The notes under the pieces were generated by a model, which ran no database searches, was not told where the DNA came from, and worked only from the letters and a program-made list of their open reading frames with translations. A DNA stretch of 47,747 nucleotides from Candidatus Omnitrophota bacterium (GTDB lineage: Bacteria; Omnitrophota; Omnitrophia; Omnitrophales; Aquincolibacteriaceae): the NCBI GenBank assembly GCA_023247035.1, contig JAHFHG010000011.1:1-47747 (forward strand), in the 5' to 3' direction. The first letter of the stretch is position 1, and each line of letters starts with the position of its first letter. Shown here in pieces: positions 25,566 to 33,844 of this stretch. A program made the position numbers and the translations under genes.

Positions 25566-26735
25566 ATGAAATTTCCGTTGATGCGAAACAACATCCTCCG
25601 CGAAGATTTAGATGCGGTGATTCAATTCCTCAAACAAGATGACCCGATTCTTACCAATGGCGCCCATATAAGGGCCTTTGAAGCCGAATGGTCTCAATGG
25701 CTGGGAGTAAAACACAGTGTCTTTGTGAACTCGGGCGCATCGTCGAATCTTTTGACGATGGCGATACTCAAAATTCGTTATCCTGAAGGAGGGGAAGTCA
25801 TTGTTCCTCCTCTTACCTGGATTTCTGACATTGCATCGGTCATGCTGAATGGCTTCAAACCGGTTTTTGTGGATATTGACCCGCAGAGTTTAGCCATGAA
25901 CCCACGACAGGCCGTCGCCAAACTGAACGGCAAGACGCGAGCGGTTTTTCTCACTCATGTTCAAGGCTTTGATGGCTTGACCGATGAATTGCTCGCTGAA
26001 TTAAAAAAACGCAATATTCCACTTCTCGAGGATGTCTGTGAGTCTCATGGCGCTACGCATAACGGCATCAAATTGGGGACTTTCGGCTGGATCTCCAATT
26101 TTTCTTTTTATTATGCGCATCACTTGAGCACGATTGAAGGGGGTATGATCTGCACGAATGATGAGTTGGTTTATCAACAAGCGCTCATGCTGCGTTCGCA
26201 TGGAATGATTCGGGAATCCACGGATCCCAAAATCAGTTCACAGTACCGAGAAGAGAATCCCGAATTGCATCCGGATTTCATCTTTGCGTTTCCTGCTTAC
26301 AACGTCCGCAATACCGAGATGGGAGGCATCTTAGGTCGTAGCCAGTTAAAACGTTTAGATGCGAATGTCAAACGTCGAAACCACAATCTTAAACGCTTTC
26401 TTGAGAAGATTGATCCTAAAAAATTCCGGACCGATTTTAAATTGGAAGGATGCAGCAACTATGCTTTCAATTTGATTCTGAAGAAACCCGATGATGAATT
26501 CGTCAAGCGACTCATGATAAAAATGCGGAATGCAGAGATGGAGTTTCGCCGCGGCAGTTCCGGCGGCGGAAACCAGCTCCGTCAGCCCTACTTAAAGAAT
26601 ATTGCGCCCAAAGACTGCCGTCTTAAATTCCCTGAGATTGAACATATCCATTTTTATGGTTTCTACATTGGCAATTTTCCAACTTTGCGCGATGAAGAAA
26701 TCGATGCGATCTGCGCTGTCCTTAATTCAGCATGA
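25566..26735 (+). CDS. ColD-like PMP-dependent 3-dehydratase (DegT fold with His in place of Lys)
   Basis: DegT/DnrJ/EryC1-fold protein of 389 aa. The block that normally holds the PLP lysine reads SFYYAHHLSTIEGG: by alignment with PseC of this window (SFHPVKHITTGEGG) the Lys position is His185. This is the mark of ColD, the GDP-4-keto-6-deoxymannose 3-dehydratase, and DdhC, which remove a hydroxyl with PMP rather than transfer an amino group. LLEDVCESHGATHNG and YNVRNTEMGG are also ColD-like. The ATG at 25566 is chosen because GGAG lies at 25556-25559. It overlaps the HddC-like gene by ATGA. It probably makes a 3-deoxy sugar on a GDP carrier; the exact substrate is inference. Confidence 0.87.
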   Translation: MKFPLMRNNILREDLDAVIQFLKQDDPILTNGAHIRAFEAEWSQWLGVKHSVFVNSGASSNLLTMAILKIRYPEGGEVIVPPLTWISDIASVMLNGFKPVFVDIDPQSLAMNPRQAVAKLNGKTRAVFLTHVQGFDGLTDELLAELKKRNIPLLEDVCESHGATHNGIKLGTFGWISNFSFYYAHHLSTIEGGMICTNDELVYQQALMLRSHGMIRESTDPKISSQYREENPELHPDFIFAFPAYNVRNTEMGGILGRSQLKRLDANVKRRNHNLKRFLEKIDPKKFRTDFKLEGCSNYAFNLILKKPDDEFVKRLMIKMRNAEMEFRRGSSGGGNQLRQPYLKNIAPKDCRLKFPEIEHIHFYGFYIGNFPTLRDEEIDAICAVLNSA

Positions 26736-27448
26736 AGAATTCCCCGGTGAAGTCCGCGGTCATTCTGGCCGGGGGATTGGGCAGACGGTTACGAGGCGTT
26801 GTGGAAAATCTCCCCAAACCCATGGCGCCCGTTAAGGGCCGTCCGTTCCTCGAGTATCCGATCGATTATTGGATTCAACAAGGAATTCGTCATTTTATTC
26901 TCTCCGTCGGCTGGCGCCGGGAAGTCATCATGAAACACTTCGGTAAAAAATACCGGCAAGCGCAAGTTGAATACGTCGTTGAAGAAACTCCTTTGGGAAC
27001 CGGCGGGGGATTGTTGCTTGCAATCAAAAAATTGGAGAAGGACGTTCCCTTTCTCTTGCTGAACGGCGACACCTTTTTTGAAGTTCCGTTAGCGGAATTC
27101 ATACGTTTTCATTCCGATCACAAGGCGGACTGGACTTTTTCGCTTTTCAAAACTGAGGAAAAAAAACGTTATATGGGAATGAAAATAGATAAGGACGGCC
27201 GCATTGCCGCGCTTTGCTCAGACGAGCAATCTGGGCAGTGGATCAATGGCGGTGTTTATTTAGTCAATCCGGCGTCATTGTCCGCTTTCATGGGTAAGCC
27301 GAATGTGAAACTCTCGATTGAGGAAGATATCTTGCCGGCATTATTTACAGGCGGTTCACGTTTCTTTGGATATGTTTGCAAAGGGCGTTTTATCGATATC
27401 GGAGTTCCGGAAGACTATCTTCGATCTCCGTCCATTCTAACGACTTGA
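26732..27448 (+). CDS. hddC: heptose 1-phosphate guanylyltransferase-like nucleotidyltransferase (HddC)
   Basis: NTP-transferase of 238 aa with AVILAGGLGRRLRG (9-22), LPKPMAPVKGRPFLEY with Lys29, the LGTGGGLLLAI loop and LLLNGDTFFEV with metal-binding Asp113. Size and sequence match HddC and related sugar-1-phosphate guanylyl/thymidylyltransferases. With the HddA-like kinase nearby, the most likely product is GDP-D-glycero-D-manno-heptose. It is translationally coupled to the ColD-like gene by a 4-bp overlap. The nucleotide (GDP) is inferred from the family, not shown directly. Confidence 0.85.
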   Translation: MKNSPVKSAVILAGGLGRRLRGVVENLPKPMAPVKGRPFLEYPIDYWIQQGIRHFILSVGWRREVIMKHFGKKYRQAQVEYVVEETPLGTGGGLLLAIKKLEKDVPFLLLNGDTFFEVPLAEFIRFHSDHKADWTFSLFKTEEKKRYMGMKIDKDGRIAALCSDEQSGQWINGGVYLVNPASLSAFMGKPNVKLSIEEDILPALFTGGSRFFGYVCKGRFIDIGVPEDYLRSPSILTT

Positions 27449-27512
27449 ACATTTTAACTTGAGTTCTGTAATTGCGAAGATTGCAGAACTAAATAATCCA
27501 GAGGAGTTTGAC

Positions 27513-28445
27513 GTGAAAATTTTTGTTACAGGAGGCGCTGGTTATTTAGGTTCTGTTCTAGTGCCGGATCTTTTAGCGGAAGGGCATCAAGTGACGGTCC
27601 TGGACAATTTCATGTATCGTCAGAATAGTTTAGCCCACGCGTGCCATCACCCCGGCTTTGAAATTGTCCGTGGAGACGTACGACTGGAGAGCACGATAAA
27701 ACCTCTTTTATCCAAAGCCGATGTCGTGATCCCTTTGGCGGCTTTCGTAGGGGCTCCGCTATGCTCGAAGGATCCGCTTGGCGCCACTTCCACAAATCAT
27801 GATGCCGTGCTCATGATGCTCAAGAATGTCAGCAAGGATCAGATGATTCTGATGCCGACAACCAATAGCGCGTATGGATCGGGAGACGCGAATAATTTTT
27901 GTACGGAAGAATCGCCGCTTCATCCGATTTCAAAATATGCCCTCGATAAAGTCGAGATCGAAAAGGCATTGATGCAGCACGCTAACGCAGTCAGCTTGCG
28001 TCTGGCGACGGTCTTTGGAATGTCTCCTCGTATGCGGTTGGATCTGCTTGTGAATGACTTTGTTTACCGGGCCGTGACCGACCGCTTTGTGGTGCTTTTT
28101 GAAAGTTCATTCAAGCGCAATTATATTCATATCCGCGACGTGAGCCGTGTCTTCCTTTTCGGCATCAAGAATTTCGGAAAAATGAAGGGGCAGATCTACA
28201 ATGCCGGCCTTTCGGAAGCGAATTTATCCAAAAAAGAGCTTTGCCAGCGCATTCAGAAATATGTTCCGAATTTCGTATTTCTTGATGCCCCGGTCGGAAA
28301 AGACCCCGATCAGCGCAACTACATTGTTTCTAATGCAAAACTCGAATCGGCGGGCTTTAAAACAACTCATTCCCTTGATTTCGGTATTCAGGAATTGATC
28401 AAGGGTTTCACAATGATCCGTAATACAGTTTACGGGAATGTTTGA
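27513..28445 (+). CDS. NAD-dependent sugar epimerase/reductase (extended SDR)
   Basis: Extended SDR of 310 aa. KIFVTGGAGYLGSVLV carries the GxxGxxG loop, LPLAAFVG-like and PTTNSAYG segments follow, and Tyr142 and Lys146 (KYALDKVE) form the YxxxK pair. The GTG start at 27513 has GAGGAG at 27501-27506, six bases away. A TTG-initiated longer frame from 27459 adds 18 residues without homology to the family. It resembles GDP/UDP-sugar epimerases, and reductases such as ColC. It probably reduces or epimerises the keto-sugar made by the preceding enzymes. No 4,6-dehydratase for a GDP sugar is recognisable, so it could also fill that step. Confidence 0.85.
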   Translation: MKIFVTGGAGYLGSVLVPDLLAEGHQVTVLDNFMYRQNSLAHACHHPGFEIVRGDVRLESTIKPLLSKADVVIPLAAFVGAPLCSKDPLGATSTNHDAVLMMLKNVSKDQMILMPTTNSAYGSGDANNFCTEESPLHPISKYALDKVEIEKALMQHANAVSLRLATVFGMSPRMRLDLLVNDFVYRAVTDRFVVLFESSFKRNYIHIRDVSRVFLFGIKNFGKMKGQIYNAGLSEANLSKKELCQRIQKYVPNFVFLDAPVGKDPDQRNYIVSNAKLESAGFKTTHSLDFGIQELIKGFTMIRNTVYGNV

Positions 28446-28499
28446 AGCGACATTCTTCAAAAAACCATCCTTCGCGGTTTCCGATTCAACTTGAGCTTT

Positions 28500-29702
28500 A
28501 TGCAATCTGAGTCCTGCGACTATCTTGTCATCGGCGCCGGTATTATCGGATTAGCTGTTGCACGAGAACTCAATCAACGTTATCCCGCGGCGAACATCAC
28601 GATGATCGACAAAGAATCCGATGTCGCAAGTCATAGCAGCGGAAGAAATAGCGGCGTCCTTCACGCCGGATTTTATTACTCCGCCGACTCTCTTAAAGCG
28701 AAATTGACTCGAGATGGAAATGCGGCGCTGCGGAAATATTGTCAAGAAAACAGGCTTCGCATCAATGAATGTCATAAGGTTGTTGTCGCTCAAACCCGGG
28801 ATGAAATTCCTGATCTTTATGAACTCGAGAAACGCGGCAAGGCGAACGGCGTTGACGTTCGAATCATCAGCGAGCATGAACTGGCTGAAATTGACCCAAA
28901 CGCCAGAACCTGTCAACGCGCGCTTTATTCGCCCGCCACCGCAACCGTCGATCCGGTTGAAGTCAGCCAGCGCCTTAAAAAAGAGCTGATCAAAAAAGGC
29001 GTGCGGATCTGTTTTGTCGAGTCTTATGTGAAACGAATCTCCACCAACAAGATCCAGACTTCTAAACGGGTGATTGAGGCAAAGCGTCTCATTAACGCCG
29101 CAGGCCTTTACGCGGATCGAATCGCCCGAGACTTTGGTTATTCGCAGCACTACACCATTCTTCCATTTAAAGGAGCCTATTTGAAATATTGCGGCAGCGA
29201 TAAACCTGTTCGGACAAATATTTATCCCGTTCCTAATCTAAAAAATCCTTTTCTGGGAGTTCACTTTACGATCACTGTCGATGGCGCGATCAAAATCGGA
29301 CCGACGGCGATTCCGGCGTTTTGGCGGGAAAATTATAGCGGCGCAGCGGGCTTCAACGCATCAGAAATGCTTGAGATTATAGCGCATCAGGCCCAACTCT
29401 TCGCATTGAACTCTTTTGGGTTCCGCGATCTTGCATTTGAGGAAGTTCAAAAATACAACCGCAGTTATTTTGCGGGGCTTGCGGCGCAACTGGTCAAGTC
29501 CATCGACGTGAAAGGTTTCCGGGAATGGACGCGTCCCGGAATACGGGCGCAACTCCTCGACACAAGAACCCGCAAACTTGTCATGGATTTTGTCGTGGAA
29601 GGGGATAAGTGGAGCACGCACATCCTCAATGCCGTTTCTCCTGGCTTCACTTGCAGTTTCCCTTTCGCCAAGATGATTGTCGATTCTACGGCTAAGTCTT
29701 AA
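28500..29702 (+). CDS. lhgO: L-2-hydroxyglutarate oxidase-like FAD enzyme (LhgO family)
   Basis: FAD-dependent oxidoreductase of the DAO/LhgO family, 400 aa. YLVIGAGIIGLAVAREL is the FAD-binding Rossmann loop and SSGRNSGVLHAGFYYSADSLKA is the diagnostic LhgO block. LINAAGLYADRIA and LPFKGAYLKY follow. LhgO oxidises L-2-hydroxyglutarate to 2-oxoglutarate with electrons passed to the membrane quinone pool. In this sugar cluster it might instead oxidise a hydroxyacid or supply 2-oxoglutarate, for example as substrate for the E1-like enzyme, but this is a guess. The ATG at 28500 is preferred to TTG 28491. It converges with the reverse-strand Fcl-like gene, with a gap of only 3 bp. Confidence 0.88.
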   Translation: MQSESCDYLVIGAGIIGLAVARELNQRYPAANITMIDKESDVASHSSGRNSGVLHAGFYYSADSLKAKLTRDGNAALRKYCQENRLRINECHKVVVAQTRDEIPDLYELEKRGKANGVDVRIISEHELAEIDPNARTCQRALYSPATATVDPVEVSQRLKKELIKKGVRICFVESYVKRISTNKIQTSKRVIEAKRLINAAGLYADRIARDFGYSQHYTILPFKGAYLKYCGSDKPVRTNIYPVPNLKNPFLGVHFTITVDGAIKIGPTAIPAFWRENYSGAAGFNASEMLEIIAHQAQLFALNSFGFRDLAFEEVQKYNRSYFAGLAAQLVKSIDVKGFREWTRPGIRAQLLDTRTRKLVMDFVVEGDKWSTHILNAVSPGFTCSFPFAKMIVDSTAKS

Positions 29703-29705
29703 ATT

Positions 29706-30656
29706 TCACAATTGTGCCATTGAAGAGTTACGGAAAACGTTATATGTTTCCCGCAGCGCATCTTGTATCTTAACCGCAGGCCTCCAGCCTGCTTCAAAAA
29801 TCGACGCCGCATCCAGGCGCTTCTCGGGTGTCCCATCGGGACTTTTCATATCAAAACGGATTTCGCCTTTGTACCCAATAACTTCTGCGATTAAATGAGC
29901 GATATTTCGTATGGAGTGCGGTTGATGGGCGCTTATATTGACGATATCTTCACCTTTCCAGTGACTCATCAAGAAGATGCAAGCGTCTGCCAAGTCGCGG
30001 CTGAAAATGAAATCCCGTACAGGCTCACCGCTTCCCCAAAGAGTAATCGTCTTACTTCCTTCCGTTTTGGTTTTGTGTATTTTTTGAATCAGCGCCGGCA
30101 CAACGTGAGATGCCTCCGGATCAAAATCATCTTCCGGGCCGAAGACATCGGCTGGGATCACGGAAATAAACGAAGCGCCGTACTGCTTCCGGTAAGCACG
30201 GCAGAGTTCAATGCCGGTAAGTTTCGCCGTGGCATACGATTGGCTCGTCGGTTCAAGGGCGCCGGTCATCAGATGTTCCGGCCGCATCGGTTGCGGACAC
30301 AGGCGCGGATAAATACAGGAACTGGCAAGATAAAGAAGTTTTTTAACGCCTATTCGATAAGCGCTTTCCAAGATATGGCTCGCCGCCAAAAGGTTTTCAC
30401 GCATGAGTTCGGCAGGCCTGCGTTGATTCGCGAGAATGCCCGCCGAATGTCCGGCAAAGGCAAAAATAAATTCAGGACGGAAGAGTTCCAAATGCCGTTC
30501 TACGGCTGCTCCATTCATCCCATCTGGTTCTGCGGTATCACGACCGACAAGCTGCCGGTATCCCAAAGCTGCAAGCCGTTTCACCAACGCCTTTCCAGCA
30601 AGAGTGGTACGTCCTGCAACCCATATTTTGGAATCGAGACCCATTTCACATTTCAT
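29706..30656 (-). CDS. GDP-L-fucose synthase-like (Fcl/WcaG) reductase
   Basis: Extended SDR of 316 aa on the reverse strand. KIWVAGRTTLAGKALVKRL is a divergent NADP loop, YLASSCIYPRLC carries the catalytic Ser/Cys, and Tyr141 and Lys145 (YATAKLTGIE) complete the triad. The pattern is that of Fcl/WcaG, which epimerises C3/C5 and reduces C4 of GDP-4-keto-6-deoxymannose. No Gmd is present, so it may act on a GDP-heptose derivative, like the C4 reductases of Campylobacter 6-deoxyheptose pathways. Starts at 30656 or the Met four codons later both lack a clear Shine-Dalgarno sequence. It is transcribed away from the next block. Confidence 0.85.
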   Translation of the reverse strand: MKCEMGLDSKIWVAGRTTLAGKALVKRLAALGYRQLVGRDTAEPDGMNGAAVERHLELFRPEFIFAFAGHSAGILANQRRPAELMRENLLAASHILESAYRIGVKKLLYLASSCIYPRLCPQPMRPEHLMTGALEPTSQSYATAKLTGIELCRAYRKQYGASFISVIPADVFGPEDDFDPEASHVVPALIQKIHKTKTEGSKTITLWGSGEPVRDFIFSRDLADACIFLMSHWKGEDIVNISAHQPHSIRNIAHLIAEVIGYKGEIRFDMKSPDGTPEKRLDAASIFEAGWRPAVKIQDALRETYNVFRNSSMAQL

Positions 30657-30660
30657 TTTT

Positions 30661-30722
30661 TTGACTAAAGTACCGTCACAACGATAAACCTGTCAAGGGG
30701 ACATTTATCGCCTGCCATTATA
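30661..30722. promoter_or_regulatory. divergent promoter region with a strong hairpin/operator-like palindrome
   Basis: On the reverse strand a perfect TATAAT is found at 30722-30717, upstream of the Fcl-like gene. Bases 30682-30688 (CGATAAA) pair with 30704-30710 (TTTATCG), and inside this 30691-30694 (TGTC) pairs with 30700-30703 (GACA). The hairpin sits at the expected +1 of the reverse promoter. On the + strand TTGACT (30661-30666) and GATAAA (30683-30688) could serve the 30813 gene. A regulatory role is inferred from layout. Confidence 0.45.
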
Positions 30723-30812
30723 GTGTTTGGATATCCTTTTCTTCTATGTTAAATTCTTGTTCGACCGATACCTTATCCCGATGCCTCTGATAAAAATTAG
30801 AAACTGGCGATC

Positions 30813-33152
30813 ATGATGACCAAAAATTATTTCACGGCTCGGGCGGCGCAGTTACTCGGCATGTATTCTCTTGTCGCCGTATTATTTTATATCCCGGCCC
30901 TTACAAAGGTATCGATTATCCTCGGCGATGGCTGGAATGAATGGTCGATGGCTGTCTTTTTCAAAAGATGGATATCTCAAGGGCTTTTCCCTCTTTGGAA
31001 TCCGGACGTTGCTTTTGGAACTCCGGATTGGATTGCATTCAGCCCTCTGGCGTTGCATCATTTGCTTCTTTTTTTGTTGCCGACCAAAATGGTCTGGAAT
31101 TTAGTCAAGATCCTTAATTTTGTCCTTTCCGGCTGGTTTCTTTCCCTTTATCTTTTGCGCAGGCTCGAAAAGTTTTTCCCGGCATTCTTGGGAGGCCTCA
31201 TCGGTGCGATTGCGCAATTAAACGTTGATATTATTTTTGCCTGCTATTTTTTATTCGTTCTATCCTTCCTTCAGGCCGATCGCCTCGTCAAATTACGAAC
31301 TTATTCAGCGGGATTGATCTTTGCATTATCCTTTCTTATTTTTTCCTTGAGCACGGTTCCGCAACCGGCTATCTGCGCGGCCCTTTTCCTCTTCAGCTAT
31401 ATCGCCGTTCACTTTGGCCTTCACCGCAATTTTAATTTTCATTTGTGGCTTATCGCGTTATTTCCTTTCCTGATGGTATTCCTGTTTCTTTCACCGCAAA
31501 TTCTACGGGTCAAAGAAATTCTCGATTTATCCGCCCGGGCGAATGTCGCCGATAGGGAAGTTTTTTCCGTCTTTCCCTGGGAATATCTCCACCTTTTTTG
31601 GCCCCACTTTATCCACAACTCCCAAGATCCGGCGCTGAATGTCATTCCAGGACGAATGCTTGCTGCCTTGCAAAATTATCTTTTGAATTTTGTCAATGTT
31701 CGTTTCAGCGCATTTTCTTATTACGGCATTTTCCCTTTCTTCGCCGTAACCTGCCTTTTTTTTAAAAGAAATCTCAAGCTTTTTGAAAAAACCCTTTTAG
31801 GGATCTCGCTTTTTCTCCTCTTGGCTATTCCGATTTTAAGCCCGGTTTTCTATCCCATCATGAAGCGCATTCCCTTAATCGGCCTGGCAAGCAGTGGGTC
31901 GCTTTTTGGCGCCGCCTATAGCTTCATCCTGCTATTTTTGGCCTCGATTTTAGCGGCTATTTCCCTCGGCTACCTCTCGGAAACGAAACTATCTTCTGAG
32001 TTTGATCTGGGCCGCATCAAAAAGCTTTTCATCGGTCTTGCGGTATTCGTCGTTTTGGCCTCTTTATTTCGTTTCTTCATTTACGCTGCCTTCCATTTCA
32101 AAGGAAGCCCGGCCGAGCCGCTTTTAAATCAATGGCTGCCCCCTTTATTTTCTTCGCAGCAGTTCCATCAAGCGCCTGAGTTTTACGCCCAAAGGATTGC
32201 GCAGGCGGTTCATTTTTTGAAGCTTTGGTCTTCTCCTCACAATGTTTATTTTACTATTCCCGTTTTTTTGATTTTGAGTTCGATGGCGGTCTTATACGGC
32301 CGCTTAACCGAAAAAATCGGAAAGACGTCTTTTTTTATCGCTTGTTTTGGTTTGCTCCTGCTCGATGCAAAAATCTTTCATCCGATGAGTTTTTATGCGC
32401 CGGAATATCTCGCGCCGTTAAAGGAAGAAGCGGATTTCATTAAAAAGGATAAAACTATTTTCCGGGTTATGGCGCTGCAGGACAGTTCTCCGCAAGCGGC
32501 CGATGCCGGAGCCAACGACCTGCGCAATGTCATCCTGCGCCCCGAAACGCAGCTTATTTATGGCCTCTCGTCGCCGGAATGCCTCCGGTCCGTCGTGATC
32601 AAAGACTACAATGATTACATGCTGCGTATGACGGTGGAAGGGGGAACGCGGGGGCGCCTTGTCGGAGAAATCGGAACCCTTAGAGATAAAACACTTCTCG
32701 ATTTAGCAAACATCAAATATTTAATCGCTCCTTTATCGAAAGGAACGAAGGCTTTCCCTCCGGAACATTACGAGCACGTTTATCAGACGGCTCGCTGCAA
32801 TATTTTTAGAAATAAATTTTCTAAGGAGCGGGCCTTTCTTATTTCGGAGGGAGAAGCCGGTTCCGTCGCCGTCAATGAATACTCACCGCATCTTGTCCGC
32901 TTAAATGTTCAAACAAACATTCCCAATGAGCTTGTGCTGACCGATCAGTATTATCCTGGATGGTTCGCGTATGTGGATGGTGTAAAAACCCCTATCACTA
33001 AATTTGAAGGGACGTTCCGGAAGATCGCTATCCCGAGCGGGCAACATGAGGTTGAGTTTACATTTCAACCGGCCTATCTATCGTATGGAATGGTGCTGCC
33101 GCTCCTCGGTCTCATCATGGGGGGAGTCGTGGGTTTGCGCCGCAAGGCTTGA
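30813..33152 (+). CDS. YfhO-like multi-spanning membrane protein
   Basis: Large membrane protein of 779 aa with about 12 hydrophobic helices in the first ~550 residues and an exported C-terminal domain. DGWNEWSMAVFFKRWISQGLFPLWNP after the first helix resembles the first-loop acidic motif of YfhO/GT-C proteins. The C-terminal LVLTDQYYPGWFAYVDGVKTP, followed by a final helix and an RRK tail, is the YfhO hallmark. YfhO-type proteins are linked with polyprenyl-phosphate-dependent addition of sugars to teichoic acids or other surface polymers. ATG codons at 30813 and 30816 are both possible. It starts the forward block of membrane transferases. Confidence 0.85.
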   Translation: MMTKNYFTARAAQLLGMYSLVAVLFYIPALTKVSIILGDGWNEWSMAVFFKRWISQGLFPLWNPDVAFGTPDWIAFSPLALHHLLLFLLPTKMVWNLVKILNFVLSGWFLSLYLLRRLEKFFPAFLGGLIGAIAQLNVDIIFACYFLFVLSFLQADRLVKLRTYSAGLIFALSFLIFSLSTVPQPAICAALFLFSYIAVHFGLHRNFNFHLWLIALFPFLMVFLFLSPQILRVKEILDLSARANVADREVFSVFPWEYLHLFWPHFIHNSQDPALNVIPGRMLAALQNYLLNFVNVRFSAFSYYGIFPFFAVTCLFFKRNLKLFEKTLLGISLFLLLAIPILSPVFYPIMKRIPLIGLASSGSLFGAAYSFILLFLASILAAISLGYLSETKLSSEFDLGRIKKLFIGLAVFVVLASLFRFFIYAAFHFKGSPAEPLLNQWLPPLFSSQQFHQAPEFYAQRIAQAVHFLKLWSSPHNVYFTIPVFLILSSMAVLYGRLTEKIGKTSFFIACFGLLLLDAKIFHPMSFYAPEYLAPLKEEADFIKKDKTIFRVMALQDSSPQAADAGANDLRNVILRPETQLIYGLSSPECLRSVVIKDYNDYMLRMTVEGGTRGRLVGEIGTLRDKTLLDLANIKYLIAPLSKGTKAFPPEHYEHVYQTARCNIFRNKFSKERAFLISEGEAGSVAVNEYSPHLVRLNVQTNIPNELVLTDQYYPGWFAYVDGVKTPITKFEGTFRKIAIPSGQHEVEFTFQPAYLSYGMVLPLLGLIMGGVVGLRRKA

Positions 33153-33184
33153 AGGTCATTTTTAAATGCTTATTGCCTGTATTT

Positions 33185-33204
33185 TTTAGCGATTATTTAG
33201 CGAT
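33185..33204 (+). repeat. short direct repeat, 11-bp period, upstream of methyltransferase
   Basis: TTTAGCGAT occurs at 33185-33193 and again at 33196-33204, so the two copies are one helical turn apart. A GATAAT (33205-33210) follows immediately and could be a -10 box, but no good -35 is seen. Such spacing suits a dimeric regulator, but chance cannot be excluded. Confidence 0.35.
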
Positions 33205-33281
33205 GATAATGTGCAATTCCTCTTGGTTTCAATTCACCATCCTTGTTATTGCTCATAGGAAACGTCGTTTTAGGTGCGCCC

Positions 33282-33836
33282 ATGGATAAACTAAACGAAG
33301 AATGGCTTGATCATCAAATCAATTTTTACTTCCGCTATAAACGCAAATTACTTGAATCTATGATTGAGGGAACCTGCATCAATGTGGGCTGCGGAAGCCA
33401 CGTCATTGAAAATGCGTTAAACATAGACGAAGGCCTTCCGGAATTGCCTTATCCCGATAACAGCTTTGATACGGTTATCTGCTCGGACGTGCTGGAACAC
33501 GTCGGCCGCCACCATCGGAAGGCCTTAGCTGAGCTCATGCGAGTCGCAAGAAAGAAAGTCATCGTTACGGTTCCTGCTTACCGGTGTTTATATGGGGATT
33601 ACGACCGTCTCGTGGGTCATCGTAGAAGATATCATGCCAATGACTTTTCCGACTTCCAGACCGGTTATCTTTTTTGGTTCCTTGTCCCTATTCTTTATCT
33701 GCGAAAAATTTTTAATATGAAACATAAAGTGTTGCCTAAATTCATCGATGATCTTTTTTTCTCACTCTCGCACCTTCATCTAAACTTTGGGACGACGGTT
33801 CTGGCAATCAAGTATAAGGCGCCGGTTAAGAAATAG
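33282..33836 (+). CDS. class I SAM-dependent methyltransferase
   Basis: Methyltransferase of 184 aa. CINVGCGSHVIENALNID is the SAM-binding loop, and PYPDNSFDTVICSDVLEHV is the motif II region of the Methyltransf_11 type. The distal part has a hydrophobic stretch (GYLFWFLVPILYL), which suggests membrane contact. The ATG at 33282 is chosen because the 13 residues from the TTG at 33243 are non-family hydrophobic sequence. It lies 8 bp before a GT39-like gene, so it may modify a lipid-linked sugar or a lipid. Substrate unknown. Confidence 0.8.
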   Translation: MDKLNEEWLDHQINFYFRYKRKLLESMIEGTCINVGCGSHVIENALNIDEGLPELPYPDNSFDTVICSDVLEHVGRHHRKALAELMRVARKKVIVTVPAYRCLYGDYDRLVGHRRRYHANDFSDFQTGYLFWFLVPILYLRKIFNMKHKVLPKFIDDLFFSLSHLHLNFGTTVLAIKYKAPVKK

Positions 33837-33844
33837 GATAGGGC

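Noticed and set aside
28551-29150. 199-aa reverse frame over the LhgO-like gene
   Set aside because: The forward frame has a clear FAD motif and LhgO signature.
29895-30668. 257-aa forward frame over the Fcl-like gene
   Set aside because: The reverse frame carries the complete SDR triad; the forward frame has no motif.
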